Part shown: one piece after another, positions 28,131-36,989 of the stretch
Position numbering within the stretch: the stretch's first letter is position 1
How the letters are laid out: every line of letters begins with the position of its first letter
DNA from: Bacteroidales bacterium
Lineage (GTDB): Bacteria > Bacteroidota > Bacteroidia > Bacteroidales > UBA932
Length of the DNA stretch: 64,000 nt
Direction: 5' to 3'
Assembly: GCA_017476575.1 (NCBI GenBank)
Contig: JAFUZO010000008.1
Span: 1 to 64,000, forward strand
The notes under the pieces: generated by a model
Told to the model about the DNA's origin: nothing
Database searches by the model: none
Seen by the model: the letters and a program-made list of their open reading frames with translations, nothing else
Translations under genes and position numbers: made by a program

Positions 28131-30130
28131 GAAGGCGTATCTGGGCAGGGCTCTTCCTCGTGCTGTGCGGCACGGGGCTTCCGGCACAGGAGGGACGCGA
28201 CGGCTGGGTGCTGGAGGCGCGGGATTTCGAACCCTATTACGGCATCACCGCCGCCAACGGGACGCTGGGCCTGGTGTCGTCGGCCGAGCCATTCAAGTGC
28301 TCCCAGGTCGTGCTGGCCGACGTGTACGACGAGTTCGGACGCGGCCGGGTGTCCAACTTCCTCCCCGAGGTGGACCCCGTCGAGGTGGACGTGTACCTCG
28401 ACGGGGCGAAGGTGACCCGCCGGGGCGCCCGGGACTATGTCCAGCGGATGGACCTCGCCACCGGGACCTTCTCCGGCGACCTGTCCTTCCGGGACCACCA
28501 GGTCCGTTACACGCTGCGGGCGCTCCGCCAACTGCCCCATGCCGCCTTCCTGGAGGTGACCGTCACCGCCGGGAAGGCGTGCACCCTCCGGGTCGACAAC
28601 GTCCATGCCCTCCCGTCCTCGCTGCACGATGCCGCCATGACGGCCCGGACCCTGACCTTCCCCCGTACACGGCACCGGCTCGACCTCATCACGACCGCGG
28701 CCTCCTCGCCGACCGGGCGGGTACGGACCGTTGCCTCCTCCGCCTTCATCGGCCTGGAGGCTCCGATGCACGTCATCCCCGACGCCGACCGGCATTACCA
28801 GACCGTCACCCGCACCCTCGCGGCGGGGGAGACCTTCACCTTCCAGGTGGTCGGCGCCCTCATTTCCGACGCCCAGGTCGCCGACCCGCTCAACCAGGCC
28901 GAGCGCATCGTCACCTACGCCTGTCTGCAGGGTGTGCCCGAACTGTTGCGGCGCCATGAGGAGGCTTGGGCGCATCTCTGGGAGAGCGATATCCGCATCG
29001 AGGGCGACCCGGACTCCCAGCGGGAGGTCCGCGCCATGCTCTACCACCTGTATGCCTTCAACCGCATGGACGGGGCCTTCTCGCCATCGCCGATGGGGCT
29101 CAGCGGTCTCGGCTACAACGGCCATGTCTTTTGGGACACGGAGATCTTCATGTTCCCGACCCTGCTGGCCCTGCGGCCGGAGATGGCGCGCACCATGCTC
29201 CAGTACCGGTTCGAACGCCTCGACCAGGCCCGGCGCAACGCCGCTTCCTACGGCTTTGCCGGGGCGATGTTCCCGTGGGAGAGCGCCGCAACCGGGGCGG
29301 AGGAATGCCCCGTGACCTCGCTCTCGGGCACGTTCCAGCACCATGTCACCGCCGACGTGGGCATCGCCGCGTGGAACTACTACCGCGTGACCCGCGACCG
29401 GGACTGGCTCGCGGCGGTGGGCTGGCCGCTGCTGAAGGACATCGCTGCCTTCTGGGCGAGCCGCGTGGAGCATGCCGGCGGGACGTACCATGTCCGCAAC
29501 GTGATGTGTGCCGACGAATGGGCCCTCAACGTCGATGACGACGCCTACACCAACGGCGCTGTCCGGCGGGTCCTGGAGGCCGCCACCGCCGCGGCGAAGG
29601 TGCTCAAGGAGCCCGCGCCCGCCGTCTGGGCGGACATCGCCGCGAACCTCCGCTTCGAGACCTTCGAGGGCGGGGTGACCCGGGAGCACGCTGCCTACGA
29701 CGGGGCCGACATCAAGCAGGCCGACGTCAACCTCCTCGCCTGGCCGCTCGGCCTGACGGAAGGGGACCAGGCCCTCCGGGACCTGGACTACTACGCACAG
29801 AAGGTCCCGCAGCGGCGGACCCCGGCCATGACCCAGGCGATGTTCTCCGTCATCAGCGCCCGCTACGGCACCCCCGAGGATGCCTGGCGGTGGTTCGTCG
29901 ATGCGTGGCGGCCCAACGGCTGCCCGCCGTTCGGCGTCCTCGCCGAGTTCAAGGGCGGGACCAATCCGTACTTCCTCACCGGGGCGGGCGGCGCCCTCCA
30001 GGCCGTCCTCTACGGCTTCGCCGGGCTGGATATCACCGACAGGGGACTCGTCCAGCGCCGCGGCGTCCTGCCGCCCGCCTGGACCGCCCTCACCGTCACC
30101 ACGCCTTCCGGCACTTTCACCGTCCGTTGA
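28127..30130 (+). CDS. GH65-family glycoside hydrolase or phosphorylase
   Basis: A 667-residue enzyme with a cleavable signal peptide (ending GLPAQ), so probably periplasmic. It has an N-terminal beta-sandwich domain (about 30-265), then an (alpha/alpha)6 catalytic barrel. Family marks are GHVFWDTEIFMFP (near 333), ADEWALNVDDDAYTN (near 462; probable acid residue E) and DIKQADVNLLAWPLG (near 530). GH65 contains phosphorylases for maltose, trehalose and kojibiose as well as hydrolases for kojibiose and collagen glucosylgalactose. Lacking a phosphate-binding-loop assignment, I cannot choose. It starts inside the previous stop. This is the only confidently named CAZyme in the window. Confidence 0.85.
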   Translation: MRRRIWAGLFLVLCGTGLPAQEGRDGWVLEARDFEPYYGITAANGTLGLVSSAEPFKCSQVVLADVYDEFGRGRVSNFLPEVDPVEVDVYLDGAKVTRRGARDYVQRMDLATGTFSGDLSFRDHQVRYTLRALRQLPHAAFLEVTVTAGKACTLRVDNVHALPSSLHDAAMTARTLTFPRTRHRLDLITTAASSPTGRVRTVASSAFIGLEAPMHVIPDADRHYQTVTRTLAAGETFTFQVVGALISDAQVADPLNQAERIVTYACLQGVPELLRRHEEAWAHLWESDIRIEGDPDSQREVRAMLYHLYAFNRMDGAFSPSPMGLSGLGYNGHVFWDTEIFMFPTLLALRPEMARTMLQYRFERLDQARRNAASYGFAGAMFPWESAATGAEECPVTSLSGTFQHHVTADVGIAAWNYYRVTRDRDWLAAVGWPLLKDIAAFWASRVEHAGGTYHVRNVMCADEWALNVDDDAYTNGAVRRVLEAATAAAKVLKEPAPAVWADIAANLRFETFEGGVTREHAAYDGADIKQADVNLLAWPLGLTEGDQALRDLDYYAQKVPQRRTPAMTQAMFSVISARYGTPEDAWRWFVDAWRPNGCPPFGVLAEFKGGTNPYFLTGAGGALQAVLYGFAGLDITDRGLVQRRGVLPPAWTALTVTTPSGTFTVR

Positions 30131-30179
30131 CGCTGTGCGTACGCTGCCTGTTGGTCGTCATTCTATCGTAACCCTTTAA

Positions 30180-30341
30180 ATGATGACCCATATGCAGATA
30201 ACCAATCGTCCCGAGGCCCGAAGGCCCTATTGCCCGCCGGATGTCCATGCGACCCGGATCGCCATGGAAGAATGCTTTACGGCCAGTGCGCTCCAGGACA
30301 TGGGGGCGAACTCCCTCTATGAAGAAGAATTTGACGACTAA
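30180..30341 (+). CDS. Small Cys-containing peptide (53 aa) related to the FCAS peptides
   Basis: A short gene with ATG codons at 30180, 30183 and 30192 (53, 52 or 49 residues). From the first start it has MEECFTAS near residues 33-40 and an acidic end (YEEEFDD). This parallels the central ERQFCAS/ERNFCAS and acidic tails of the peptides at 22560 and 56027, with the motif order changed to CFTAS. A second Cys lies in RRPYCPPD. There is no signal peptide. It ends 11 bases before the fimbrillin/GLUG/EEP lipoprotein gene. The recurring position and shared pattern support it as real; the sequence match alone is weak. Confidence 0.55.
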   Translation: MMTHMQITNRPEARRPYCPPDVHATRIAMEECFTASALQDMGANSLYEEEFDD

Positions 30342-30352
30342 TCCGGACGACC

Positions 30353-33300
30353 ATGAAGACAAGAGAATCCATTTTCCTCGGCATGGCCGCTGCGGCGCTG
30401 TGCCTCGGTTGCACGAAAGAAAACGACGCGCCGGAAGCCCGGCAGACGGTGACCATCACCGCCTCCATCCCGGAGACGGCCCCCGCGACGAAGGTCTCCT
30501 TCTCGGAACTGGAAGACGGTTCCGCCCTCGCCCTCGCCTGGGAGGCCGATGACGCCTTGACCGTGATCGGCTCCACGACGGAGACCTTCCGGATCCAGCC
30601 CGGATTCGAGGCACATGCCGCCACGTTCGATGGCAATGCGGTGTCCGGGTCCTCCTTCCATATCATCTATCCCGCTTCCCTTTCCAGCGTGGAAGCGGCC
30701 CTGGCCCGGAGTTACGCGGGACAGGTGCAGGACGGGAACGGAAGCATGGCCCATCTCCGCTACGACGCGATGCTCTACGGGGTGGATGACTACCGGGACA
30801 TCGCCTTCACCCCGGCCTGGGCCGCCGCCCACCAGGGCACCCTGTACCAGAACGCAGTCCTGAAGTTCCATCTCCAGTTGCCCGCCGACATCGAGACCGT
30901 GGAATCCATTTCGCTCAGCGCCGACGACGCCATCTTCTACTCCACCAATGCCGAGACGCCGAAGGTGGATGAACTGACCCTCACCCTGGAGAACGTCACG
31001 CCGGAGAACCGCATCGTGACGGCCTACCTGATGCTTTCCTGCCAGAGCGTGGAAATCGCCGAGGGACAGACCCTTACCGTTACGGTCAGCGGCGGCGGGG
31101 AGACCTGGTCCAAGTCCTTCACCCCGGGTGCGAAGCGCCTGGAAGGCGGCTGCCGCCACACCATCAAACTCTCCGGCTCCGGCTGGACGGACGAAGCGCT
31201 CTTCGCCGGCGGCACCGGCATCGAGTCCGATCCGTACATCATCACCAAGGCCAAGCATATCGACAATATGCGCAAGGTGCTGGATACGCAGAACAAGGCG
31301 ATGATGTGGTTCGAAATGGGGGACGATGTGGACATGTCGGCATATACCTCATGGTCGCCTTTCGCGACGTCTTCCAGTTATGTGAAGCAGATTACATTCG
31401 ATGGCAAGGGCCACAAGATCAAGAACTTCACCTGCGGAAGCGTCGGTATGTCCGGCCTTTTCGGAACGCTGGGCGGGAAGGTCTCCAACATCGAGTTCGT
31501 CGATGCTGTCCTTGCCCCGAACCGGAATGTCTCCGGCCTGGTTGCCGGTTACACCAAGAACGCCCGTATCGAGAACATCACCGGAAATGTGACCATCACC
31601 GCACAGGGCAACAACAAGGTAGGCGGCCTGGTCGGATACTTCGATTCCTCTTCCTCCCTCACGATGAAGGGATGCCATATGGATGTGTCCATCACGGCGG
31701 ATACCGATGCGCACGACCAGACGGGCGGCATGACCGGCGGCCTGGTCGGGTATGCCAATGCGTCCGGCTCGGTGCTGACGGTGGAAGATTGTTCGGTATC
31801 CGGTTCGCTGGTTTCCAGCAGCAAGGTGGGTGGCATTGTCGGTTATGCGACAGATGCCGAGGTATATATCGCCGGATGCTCGGTGTCCGCGACGGTCACC
31901 GGAACGGCCAAGCAGGCCACCGGGGGCGTTATCGGCTATTGGAAAGGGGCGGAAGACATGGGCATGATTTCGGATACGCATACCAGCGGGGACGTCCAGA
32001 ACGACGCTGGCGATGCAAACAATGTCTGCGTCGGCGGCATCGTCGGGCAGGTATGGGTCTATGCCTCTCTGCAAGGCTGCTCCTCTTCCGGAAAAATCGG
32101 GTCTGTCAACAAGAAGGACTGCAACGCGGGCGGCCTGATCGGCAAGGCGCAGGACAAGACCCGCATCGCGGATTGCTGGTCCACCTCGCAGGTCAATGCC
32201 GGCAACGGCGCTGCAGGCGGTCTGGTCGGACGGATCGCCCATGCGGGTTCGCTGGTCATGGACGCTTCGATTACGGGCAGTTATCACAGCATGGGTGATG
32301 TGACATTGAATTACGGAAAGTCCGGGTTGGGTGGTATCATCGGCGGTATCGAAGGCACCAGCGGCACTTTCCAACTGAAGGATTGCTGGACTTCCGGAAA
32401 TGTGAAGAGCAGTTGGGATGCCCGGGTTTCCCGTGTCGGCGGCCTGGTCGGAGCCGTGACCACTACGGGAATCACGGTCAGCATCGCCTCTTCCTGGTCG
32501 ACGACGACCGTACAGGCGGGCCACTGTGTCGGCGGCCTGGTCGGTGCCGTGCCGGGGACCAATGTCACCATCAAGGACTGCATCGCCTGGAATACCAAAG
32601 TGACGAGCAACAACAATTCCACGACAGAGTCGGAATACAAGTCGGCCGGTATGGTCGTCGGTTATGCCAACCCTGGCCTGACGGTCGGCGAGAACTACCG
32701 TCCGGCTTCCACGGGCAACATTTTCACGGACAAGATGGGCGGCACCGTCTATGAACATGCCTCCGTCAATCCGTTGACCGATGCGTCCGGCAATGCCCAG
32801 CCCACGGCGACGGCAGTCTCTCCCTACCATGGCAGCGGAACGGACGATTCCCTGGTCGAGACAGCCCGGTCGCTCGGCTGGGACGAGACGATATGGGATC
32901 TGGACCAGGATGTTCCCACCCTCAAGACGCAGGCTTCCTCCGGGGAGCCTGCTCCGTCTCCGGTCCTGTTGAAAGTGATGTCATTCAATGTCCGGGTCGC
33001 GTCGAAGGATGTCGGCACCGCGAATGACTGGGACCTCCGCAAGGCGGGCATCCCGCCGATGATAGCGGCCGGGAAACCGGTTGTCTTCGGGGTGCAGGAG
33101 GCCGATGCGGCGCAGATGGCGTGGCTCCAGGCGAATGTCTCCGGCTACGGCGCCTACGGCGTCGGACGGGATGACGGGGCTTCCGCCGGCGAGTTCATGT
33201 CCATCTTCTACGACGCCTCCCGCGTCTCGCTGCTCGAGAACGGCACGTTCTGGCTCTCCGAAACCCCTTCCCAGCCATCCTACGGCTGGGATGCGGCCTG

Positions 33301-33727
33301 CCGCCGGACGGCGACCTGGGCCATCCTCGAACTGAAATCCGAAGGGAAGCGCTTCTTCTATGTGAACACCCACCTGGACCACCAGGGCGAGACTGCCCAG
33401 GCCGAAGGGCTGAAACTCATCGTACAGAAGATCGCGGAACTGAATCCGCAGGCCTATCCTGCCGTCCTTACCGGCGATTTCAACATCAAACCCGACCATA
33501 CCGCCCTGTCCGTCCTCCGCGGCACGCTGAAGGACACCCGCGAGACCGCCCCGGTCTCCGACCACCTCAATACCTACAACGCCTGGGGCGGCACCGGCAA
33601 GATCATCGACTACATCTGGTGCACCGGTTTCTCCCGCATCCATTCCTACCACACCGTCACCGATGCCTACGCCGGCATCACCTACCTGTCCGACCACTAT
33701 CCCGTCACCGCCGTCCTCCGCTTCTGA
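30353..33727 (+). CDS. Giant lipoprotein: fimbrillin-like N-terminus, GLUG repeats, C-terminal EEP phosphodiesterase domain
   Basis: A 1124-residue lipoprotein, lipobox CLGC (Cys20). Residues about 25-285 are fimbrillin-like (ATKVSFSELEDG, LAWEADDALTVIG). Residues about 290-800 carry GLUG-type repeats with recurring GGLVGY/GGIVGYA/GGLVGAV cores and intervening CSVSG-type strands. Residues about 872-1124 form an EEP domain with MSFNVRV, FGVQE, NTHLDHQGE, GDFNIKPD, KIIDYIW and SDHYPV, all catalytic motifs present. The protein thus joins adhesin-like modules to a phosphodiesterase-fold enzyme at the cell surface. It ends at the terminator of 33782. Confidence 0.88.
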   Translation: MKTRESIFLGMAAAALCLGCTKENDAPEARQTVTITASIPETAPATKVSFSELEDGSALALAWEADDALTVIGSTTETFRIQPGFEAHAATFDGNAVSGSSFHIIYPASLSSVEAALARSYAGQVQDGNGSMAHLRYDAMLYGVDDYRDIAFTPAWAAAHQGTLYQNAVLKFHLQLPADIETVESISLSADDAIFYSTNAETPKVDELTLTLENVTPENRIVTAYLMLSCQSVEIAEGQTLTVTVSGGGETWSKSFTPGAKRLEGGCRHTIKLSGSGWTDEALFAGGTGIESDPYIITKAKHIDNMRKVLDTQNKAMMWFEMGDDVDMSAYTSWSPFATSSSYVKQITFDGKGHKIKNFTCGSVGMSGLFGTLGGKVSNIEFVDAVLAPNRNVSGLVAGYTKNARIENITGNVTITAQGNNKVGGLVGYFDSSSSLTMKGCHMDVSITADTDAHDQTGGMTGGLVGYANASGSVLTVEDCSVSGSLVSSSKVGGIVGYATDAEVYIAGCSVSATVTGTAKQATGGVIGYWKGAEDMGMISDTHTSGDVQNDAGDANNVCVGGIVGQVWVYASLQGCSSSGKIGSVNKKDCNAGGLIGKAQDKTRIADCWSTSQVNAGNGAAGGLVGRIAHAGSLVMDASITGSYHSMGDVTLNYGKSGLGGIIGGIEGTSGTFQLKDCWTSGNVKSSWDARVSRVGGLVGAVTTTGITVSIASSWSTTTVQAGHCVGGLVGAVPGTNVTIKDCIAWNTKVTSNNNSTTESEYKSAGMVVGYANPGLTVGENYRPASTGNIFTDKMGGTVYEHASVNPLTDASGNAQPTATAVSPYHGSGTDDSLVETARSLGWDETIWDLDQDVPTLKTQASSGEPAPSPVLLKVMSFNVRVASKDVGTANDWDLRKAGIPPMIAAGKPVVFGVQEADAAQMAWLQANVSGYGAYGVGRDDGASAGEFMSIFYDASRVSLLENGTFWLSETPSQPSYGWDAACRRTATWAILELKSEGKRFFYVNTHLDHQGETAQAEGLKLIVQKIAELNPQAYPAVLTGDFNIKPDHTALSVLRGTLKDTRETAPVSDHLNTYNAWGGTGKIIDYIWCTGFSRIHSYHTVTDAYAGITYLSDHYPVTAVLRF

Positions 33728-33781
33728 AGGCGGCTTGTCCCGCCTGGCGCGTAAATGGCTGGTAGTCAAGGGAATCACGAG

Positions 33782-33813
33782 AGCAGGGGTGCAACAAAAA
33801 GTGCACCCCTGCT
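33782..33813 (+). terminator. Intrinsic terminator between convergent loci B and C
   Basis: A perfect 12-bp stem, AGCAGGGGTGCA (33782-33793) with TGCACCCCTGCT (33802-33813), has an 8-base loop and is followed by TTATTTATTG. It stops plus-strand transcription from the 30353 gene. The stem is symmetric and may also act on minus-strand reads from the 33860 gene, though no T-run is obvious on that side. Confidence 0.85.
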
Positions 33814-33859
33814 TTATTTATTGCATTGTTGGTCAATTGATTGCGTGCCAGAACCGGCA

Positions 33860-36109
33860 TCAGGGCAGGAGCGGGGTCACGCAGATTTCGTCGAGGAACC
33901 AGCGGTTGAAGGTACGGGAGGCGGCAGCGACAGCCGTGGTCTGGGATTCGACACTGTTGACGAAGCGGATGCGGGTGGCGGGGGTGGCCCCGGTAATGTC
34001 GAGGGTGTAGGTGCCGAACTCGGTGGTGGAGAGGCCGGAGACCGTGACGCGGGTCTGCCCGCCGACGGTGCCGCCGCCGATGATTTCCACGACCGCCTCG
34101 GTCTGGTCGCCCTTCTTGTCGGCCGGATCCGTCGACGAGGCGTTCGGCCGGAGGGCGTGGGTCAGGTAGCCCATCGCCTTGAAGGTCAGCCGCAGGTCGC
34201 CGGACACCCCGAGCGCCGGGGTCTCCAACTGCCCGGCTGTGAAAACCATGTTGGCACGGGCCACGAGTTGCGTCTCGACATAGCCGACCTGCACATAGCC
34301 CGGCCGGGCATAGGCTCCGGAACCGGTCAGGCCGAGGGAGGAGCCCCAGGCCTCGATGCCTGCGCCGCAATAGTTCGACATGCCGGCGATACGGTCGCCG
34401 AGCCGGTAGTCGAGCCCGCCGTCCAGGGCGTCGAAGGCCTCGAAGTACACGGCGTCGGCCGGGCGGGCTGTCGTCTCCGCGAGGAAGGGCGTCAAGGCGA
34501 TGCCGCAACTCAGGCGGGCGTCGGAGGTCAGGCCGGTGCCGGTGTTCCCGTTGACGAGGGTCGCACCCTTCGGCGTGAGTTTGAGGTAGAAGGTGGAACC
34601 GGCCTCGATGCGCGCCGCCGGGGCGATGTCGAAGGTGTAGTAGAACCATCCTCCGTTGGCATTCTGGATGATGTAGGTCCCTACCTCGTTCCAGGTGGTC
34701 TTGTCGGTCGACCAGAGGACGGTCCATTCGCGGATGCAGCCGCCCGTCCCGTTCATCGCGAAGGAGACATGGAACCGGTCGGGAAGGTCCATGAGGAGGG
34801 GCACGGTGAGCAGGTAGTACGTCTCGCCCTCGTAGGTCCGGTTCTCCACGGCCATGGATTCGGCGTTGACGAACGACTTGGCCGGGATGTTGTCGTGGCC
34901 GCCCTGGTCGGCCCAATGGGTCAGCCGGATATGGCCGGAACTGGCGCCGTAGGCCCGCACGTCGAGGCGGACGCCGGTGCGCTCGTCCTTGTCCACGGCC
35001 GAGAAGCCTTCGCCGAAGTGGGTGGTGGAGTTCCATGCCCCGTCGGTGACGGTGACATACTTCGTGTCCTTGTTGGTCTGGGTCTGGGCATACAGGGAGA
35101 AGACATAGGGCAGTTGCCGGATGCCCGGCAGGAAGCCCAGCCGGGTGGTGCCGAGTTGGATGTCGGTCTCCTTGGCCGGACGGAAGGCCGGGATGGCGGC
35201 ACCCGCCCCGGCGACTCCGTAGACGGAGCCGCTGCCCTCCGGCACGGCATCGCCCCCGAACGAGGCGTCCTCGTCGACACAGAGGCGGAACTGCCGTCCC
35301 AGGATATCCTCCATCAGCGGGGCGTCGGAGAAGGCGCATCCGATGGACGCCTCCTCGACCTGGACGTTCCGCACGCGGAGGTACATGGACTCATACTGCC
35401 CGCCCTGGAGTTGGTCGATGTCCACGGTGAGGGCCGGGATGTTCATCGGGGTCATCTCGGTCTGGACGACCCCTACGGCCTCCGGCACGTGCAGGGTCAG
35501 GATGCCGTCGTCCGTCCGCACGAGCGAGGCCCCCTGGAGCGGGACCTCCACCTCCACGCCCTGGTTGAAATCCAGCCGGGAAGGCGCCGCGACGGTGATG
35601 CCGCAGCCCGCTTCGGTGAAGGCGTCCTGGATGGCGATGGCGCCCTGGAGGTAGTTGTTGTCGATGGAACTCGTCACGACGAACCCCTTGACAGAGACAT
35701 TCCCGTCGAGGGTGGCGCCTTCGAGGGCCCGCAATTCGCGGACGGAGACATAGCCCTCCGTCGCGCCGGCCTCCTGGACGATGTCGAGGACCCGGGAAAG
35801 GGTGTGGTCATGCTTGGCGGTGACCGTCACCGTACCGCTCCGGCGCTCCGTGCCCCCGTTCGGGGCGAGGGTGAGGGTGATGTCGGTGGAACCGACCGCC
35901 TCGGAGGTGGAAAGGGCGATCCAGGAGAAGTCGCTGACCTCGGCGTCCCAGGACGTGTTTGAGGCGACTTCGACGATGTATTCCGCCCCGAAGGACGGGG
36001 AGACGATGCGGTCCGCACTCAGGGCCAGCACCTGCATGGGCAGGTCGGGCTCGTGGCTGCACGCGGCGAGGGCGAGGGCCGCGGCCAGGACAAGGATGGG
36101 CTTTCTCAT
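33860..36109 (-). CDS. Lipoprotein with BACON-like and DUF5689-type domains (locus C)
   Basis: A 749-residue lipoprotein, lipobox LAAC (Cys17). A BACON-like domain (about 30-115; SNTSWDAEVSDFSWI, SGTVTVTAKHD) precedes a DUF5689-type OB-like region (about 120-310; NVSVKGFVVTSSIDNNYLQG, GAIAIQD). Two further beta-sandwich, jelly-roll-like domains end in FNRWFLDEICV. Such architectures are common at the end of SusCD operons and are thought to bind ligand. The start at 36109 overlaps the upstream EEP stop (ATGA); the frame open to 36694 is a shadow of that gene. Confidence 0.82.
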   Translation of the reverse strand: MRKPILVLAAALALAACSHEPDLPMQVLALSADRIVSPSFGAEYIVEVASNTSWDAEVSDFSWIALSTSEAVGSTDITLTLAPNGGTERRSGTVTVTAKHDHTLSRVLDIVQEAGATEGYVSVRELRALEGATLDGNVSVKGFVVTSSIDNNYLQGAIAIQDAFTEAGCGITVAAPSRLDFNQGVEVEVPLQGASLVRTDDGILTLHVPEAVGVVQTEMTPMNIPALTVDIDQLQGGQYESMYLRVRNVQVEEASIGCAFSDAPLMEDILGRQFRLCVDEDASFGGDAVPEGSGSVYGVAGAGAAIPAFRPAKETDIQLGTTRLGFLPGIRQLPYVFSLYAQTQTNKDTKYVTVTDGAWNSTTHFGEGFSAVDKDERTGVRLDVRAYGASSGHIRLTHWADQGGHDNIPAKSFVNAESMAVENRTYEGETYYLLTVPLLMDLPDRFHVSFAMNGTGGCIREWTVLWSTDKTTWNEVGTYIIQNANGGWFYYTFDIAPAARIEAGSTFYLKLTPKGATLVNGNTGTGLTSDARLSCGIALTPFLAETTARPADAVYFEAFDALDGGLDYRLGDRIAGMSNYCGAGIEAWGSSLGLTGSGAYARPGYVQVGYVETQLVARANMVFTAGQLETPALGVSGDLRLTFKAMGYLTHALRPNASSTDPADKKGDQTEAVVEIIGGGTVGGQTRVTVSGLSTTEFGTYTLDITGATPATRIRFVNSVESQTTAVAAASRTFNRWFLDEICVTPLLP

Positions 36110-36978
36110 TTTCCGAAGGGTTTGAGGTCCACGATGACCGGATAGTGGTCGGACAGGAAGTTGAAGTTCACGCCCTCGTAGGCGGGGATGGCGGTCCCGG
36201 CCACCTCGACGGTGGCCCCGTTGCCCTTCCACAGGAGGACATAGTCGATGCGCCGCGGGTTGGACGTGTTGAAGTAGGTGCCGGTGTTGACGCCGAGGGA
36301 GGTCCAGGAGGCGGTGAGCGCCTGGCCCATCGCCGTGGTGAGGACGTATTCGTTGAGGTCGCCGGCGAGGAAGACGGGCTTCGGCAACCCGGTGTAGTGC
36401 GCGGCGGCATACTCCGTGACCAGCCGGATGTCCTCGGTGCGGTTCTCGTCGGACTTGTGGCAGAAGTGCGTGGCGATGAATACGAAGTCCTCGAACTCCG
36501 TGATGAGCGCCTGGCGGGGTTCCTCGCCCGGGAGGGCGATGTGGTCCTGCCGGACGACCTTCAGGGCGCTGTTGTACAGGATGCCGATGCCGTACTTGCC
36601 CTTGGCGTAGGTCACGGTCGTGCAGTAGGTATAGGACATCTGGGCGCGGGTGGCCAGTTCGCCGAGTTGGAAATACGCGTGGCGCGTCGTGCAACTGTCG
36701 AGTTCCTGGATGGCGACCACGTCGGGCGACATCATCCGGAAGGCCTTCCCGAGGCCGTCATAGTCGGCGTTCACGTTGTCGTTCGGCGGGGTGCAGCGGT
36801 GGACGTTGTAGGTCGCGAGCCGGACCGTGCCCGGCACCCGGCCGTACCCGTCCGCATAGATGTCGGTCCCCGGGTCGTCGAAATGGTCGCCGAAGTCGAA
36901 GTCGGAGTTGTCTCCCTTGGAGGCGCAGGCCGCGACGCTCACGGCGGCCAGTACGAGGATAAGGCTGTATCTTGTCAT
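36106..36978 (-). CDS. EEP-family lipoprotein (locus C)
   Basis: A 290-residue lipoprotein, lipobox VAAC (Cys18), with an acidic linker (SDFDFGDHFDD) before the EEP domain. Motifs are ATYNVHRC, VAIQE, ATHFCHKSDENR, AGDLNEYV, RRIDYVLL and SDHYPV. All metal and phosphate-contact motifs seem present, so it should be active on a phosphodiester or phosphomonoester. It follows susD by 11 bases and overlaps the BACON/DUF5689 gene by 4. This makes it the sole recognisable enzyme of locus C. Confidence 0.9.
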   Translation of the reverse strand: MTRYSLILVLAAVSVAACASKGDNSDFDFGDHFDDPGTDIYADGYGRVPGTVRLATYNVHRCTPPNDNVNADYDGLGKAFRMMSPDVVAIQELDSCTTRHAYFQLGELATRAQMSYTYCTTVTYAKGKYGIGILYNSALKVVRQDHIALPGEEPRQALITEFEDFVFIATHFCHKSDENRTEDIRLVTEYAAAHYTGLPKPVFLAGDLNEYVLTTAMGQALTASWTSLGVNTGTYFNTSNPRRIDYVLLWKGNGATVEVAGTAIPAYEGVNFNFLSDHYPVIVDLKPFGK

Positions 36979-36989
36979 GGTTCAATCGT

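Noticed and set aside
36110-36694. N-terminal extension of the BACON/DUF5689 reading frame
   Set aside because: It overlaps the EEP gene of locus C and lacks sense; the start at 36109 begins a clear lipoprotein signal.
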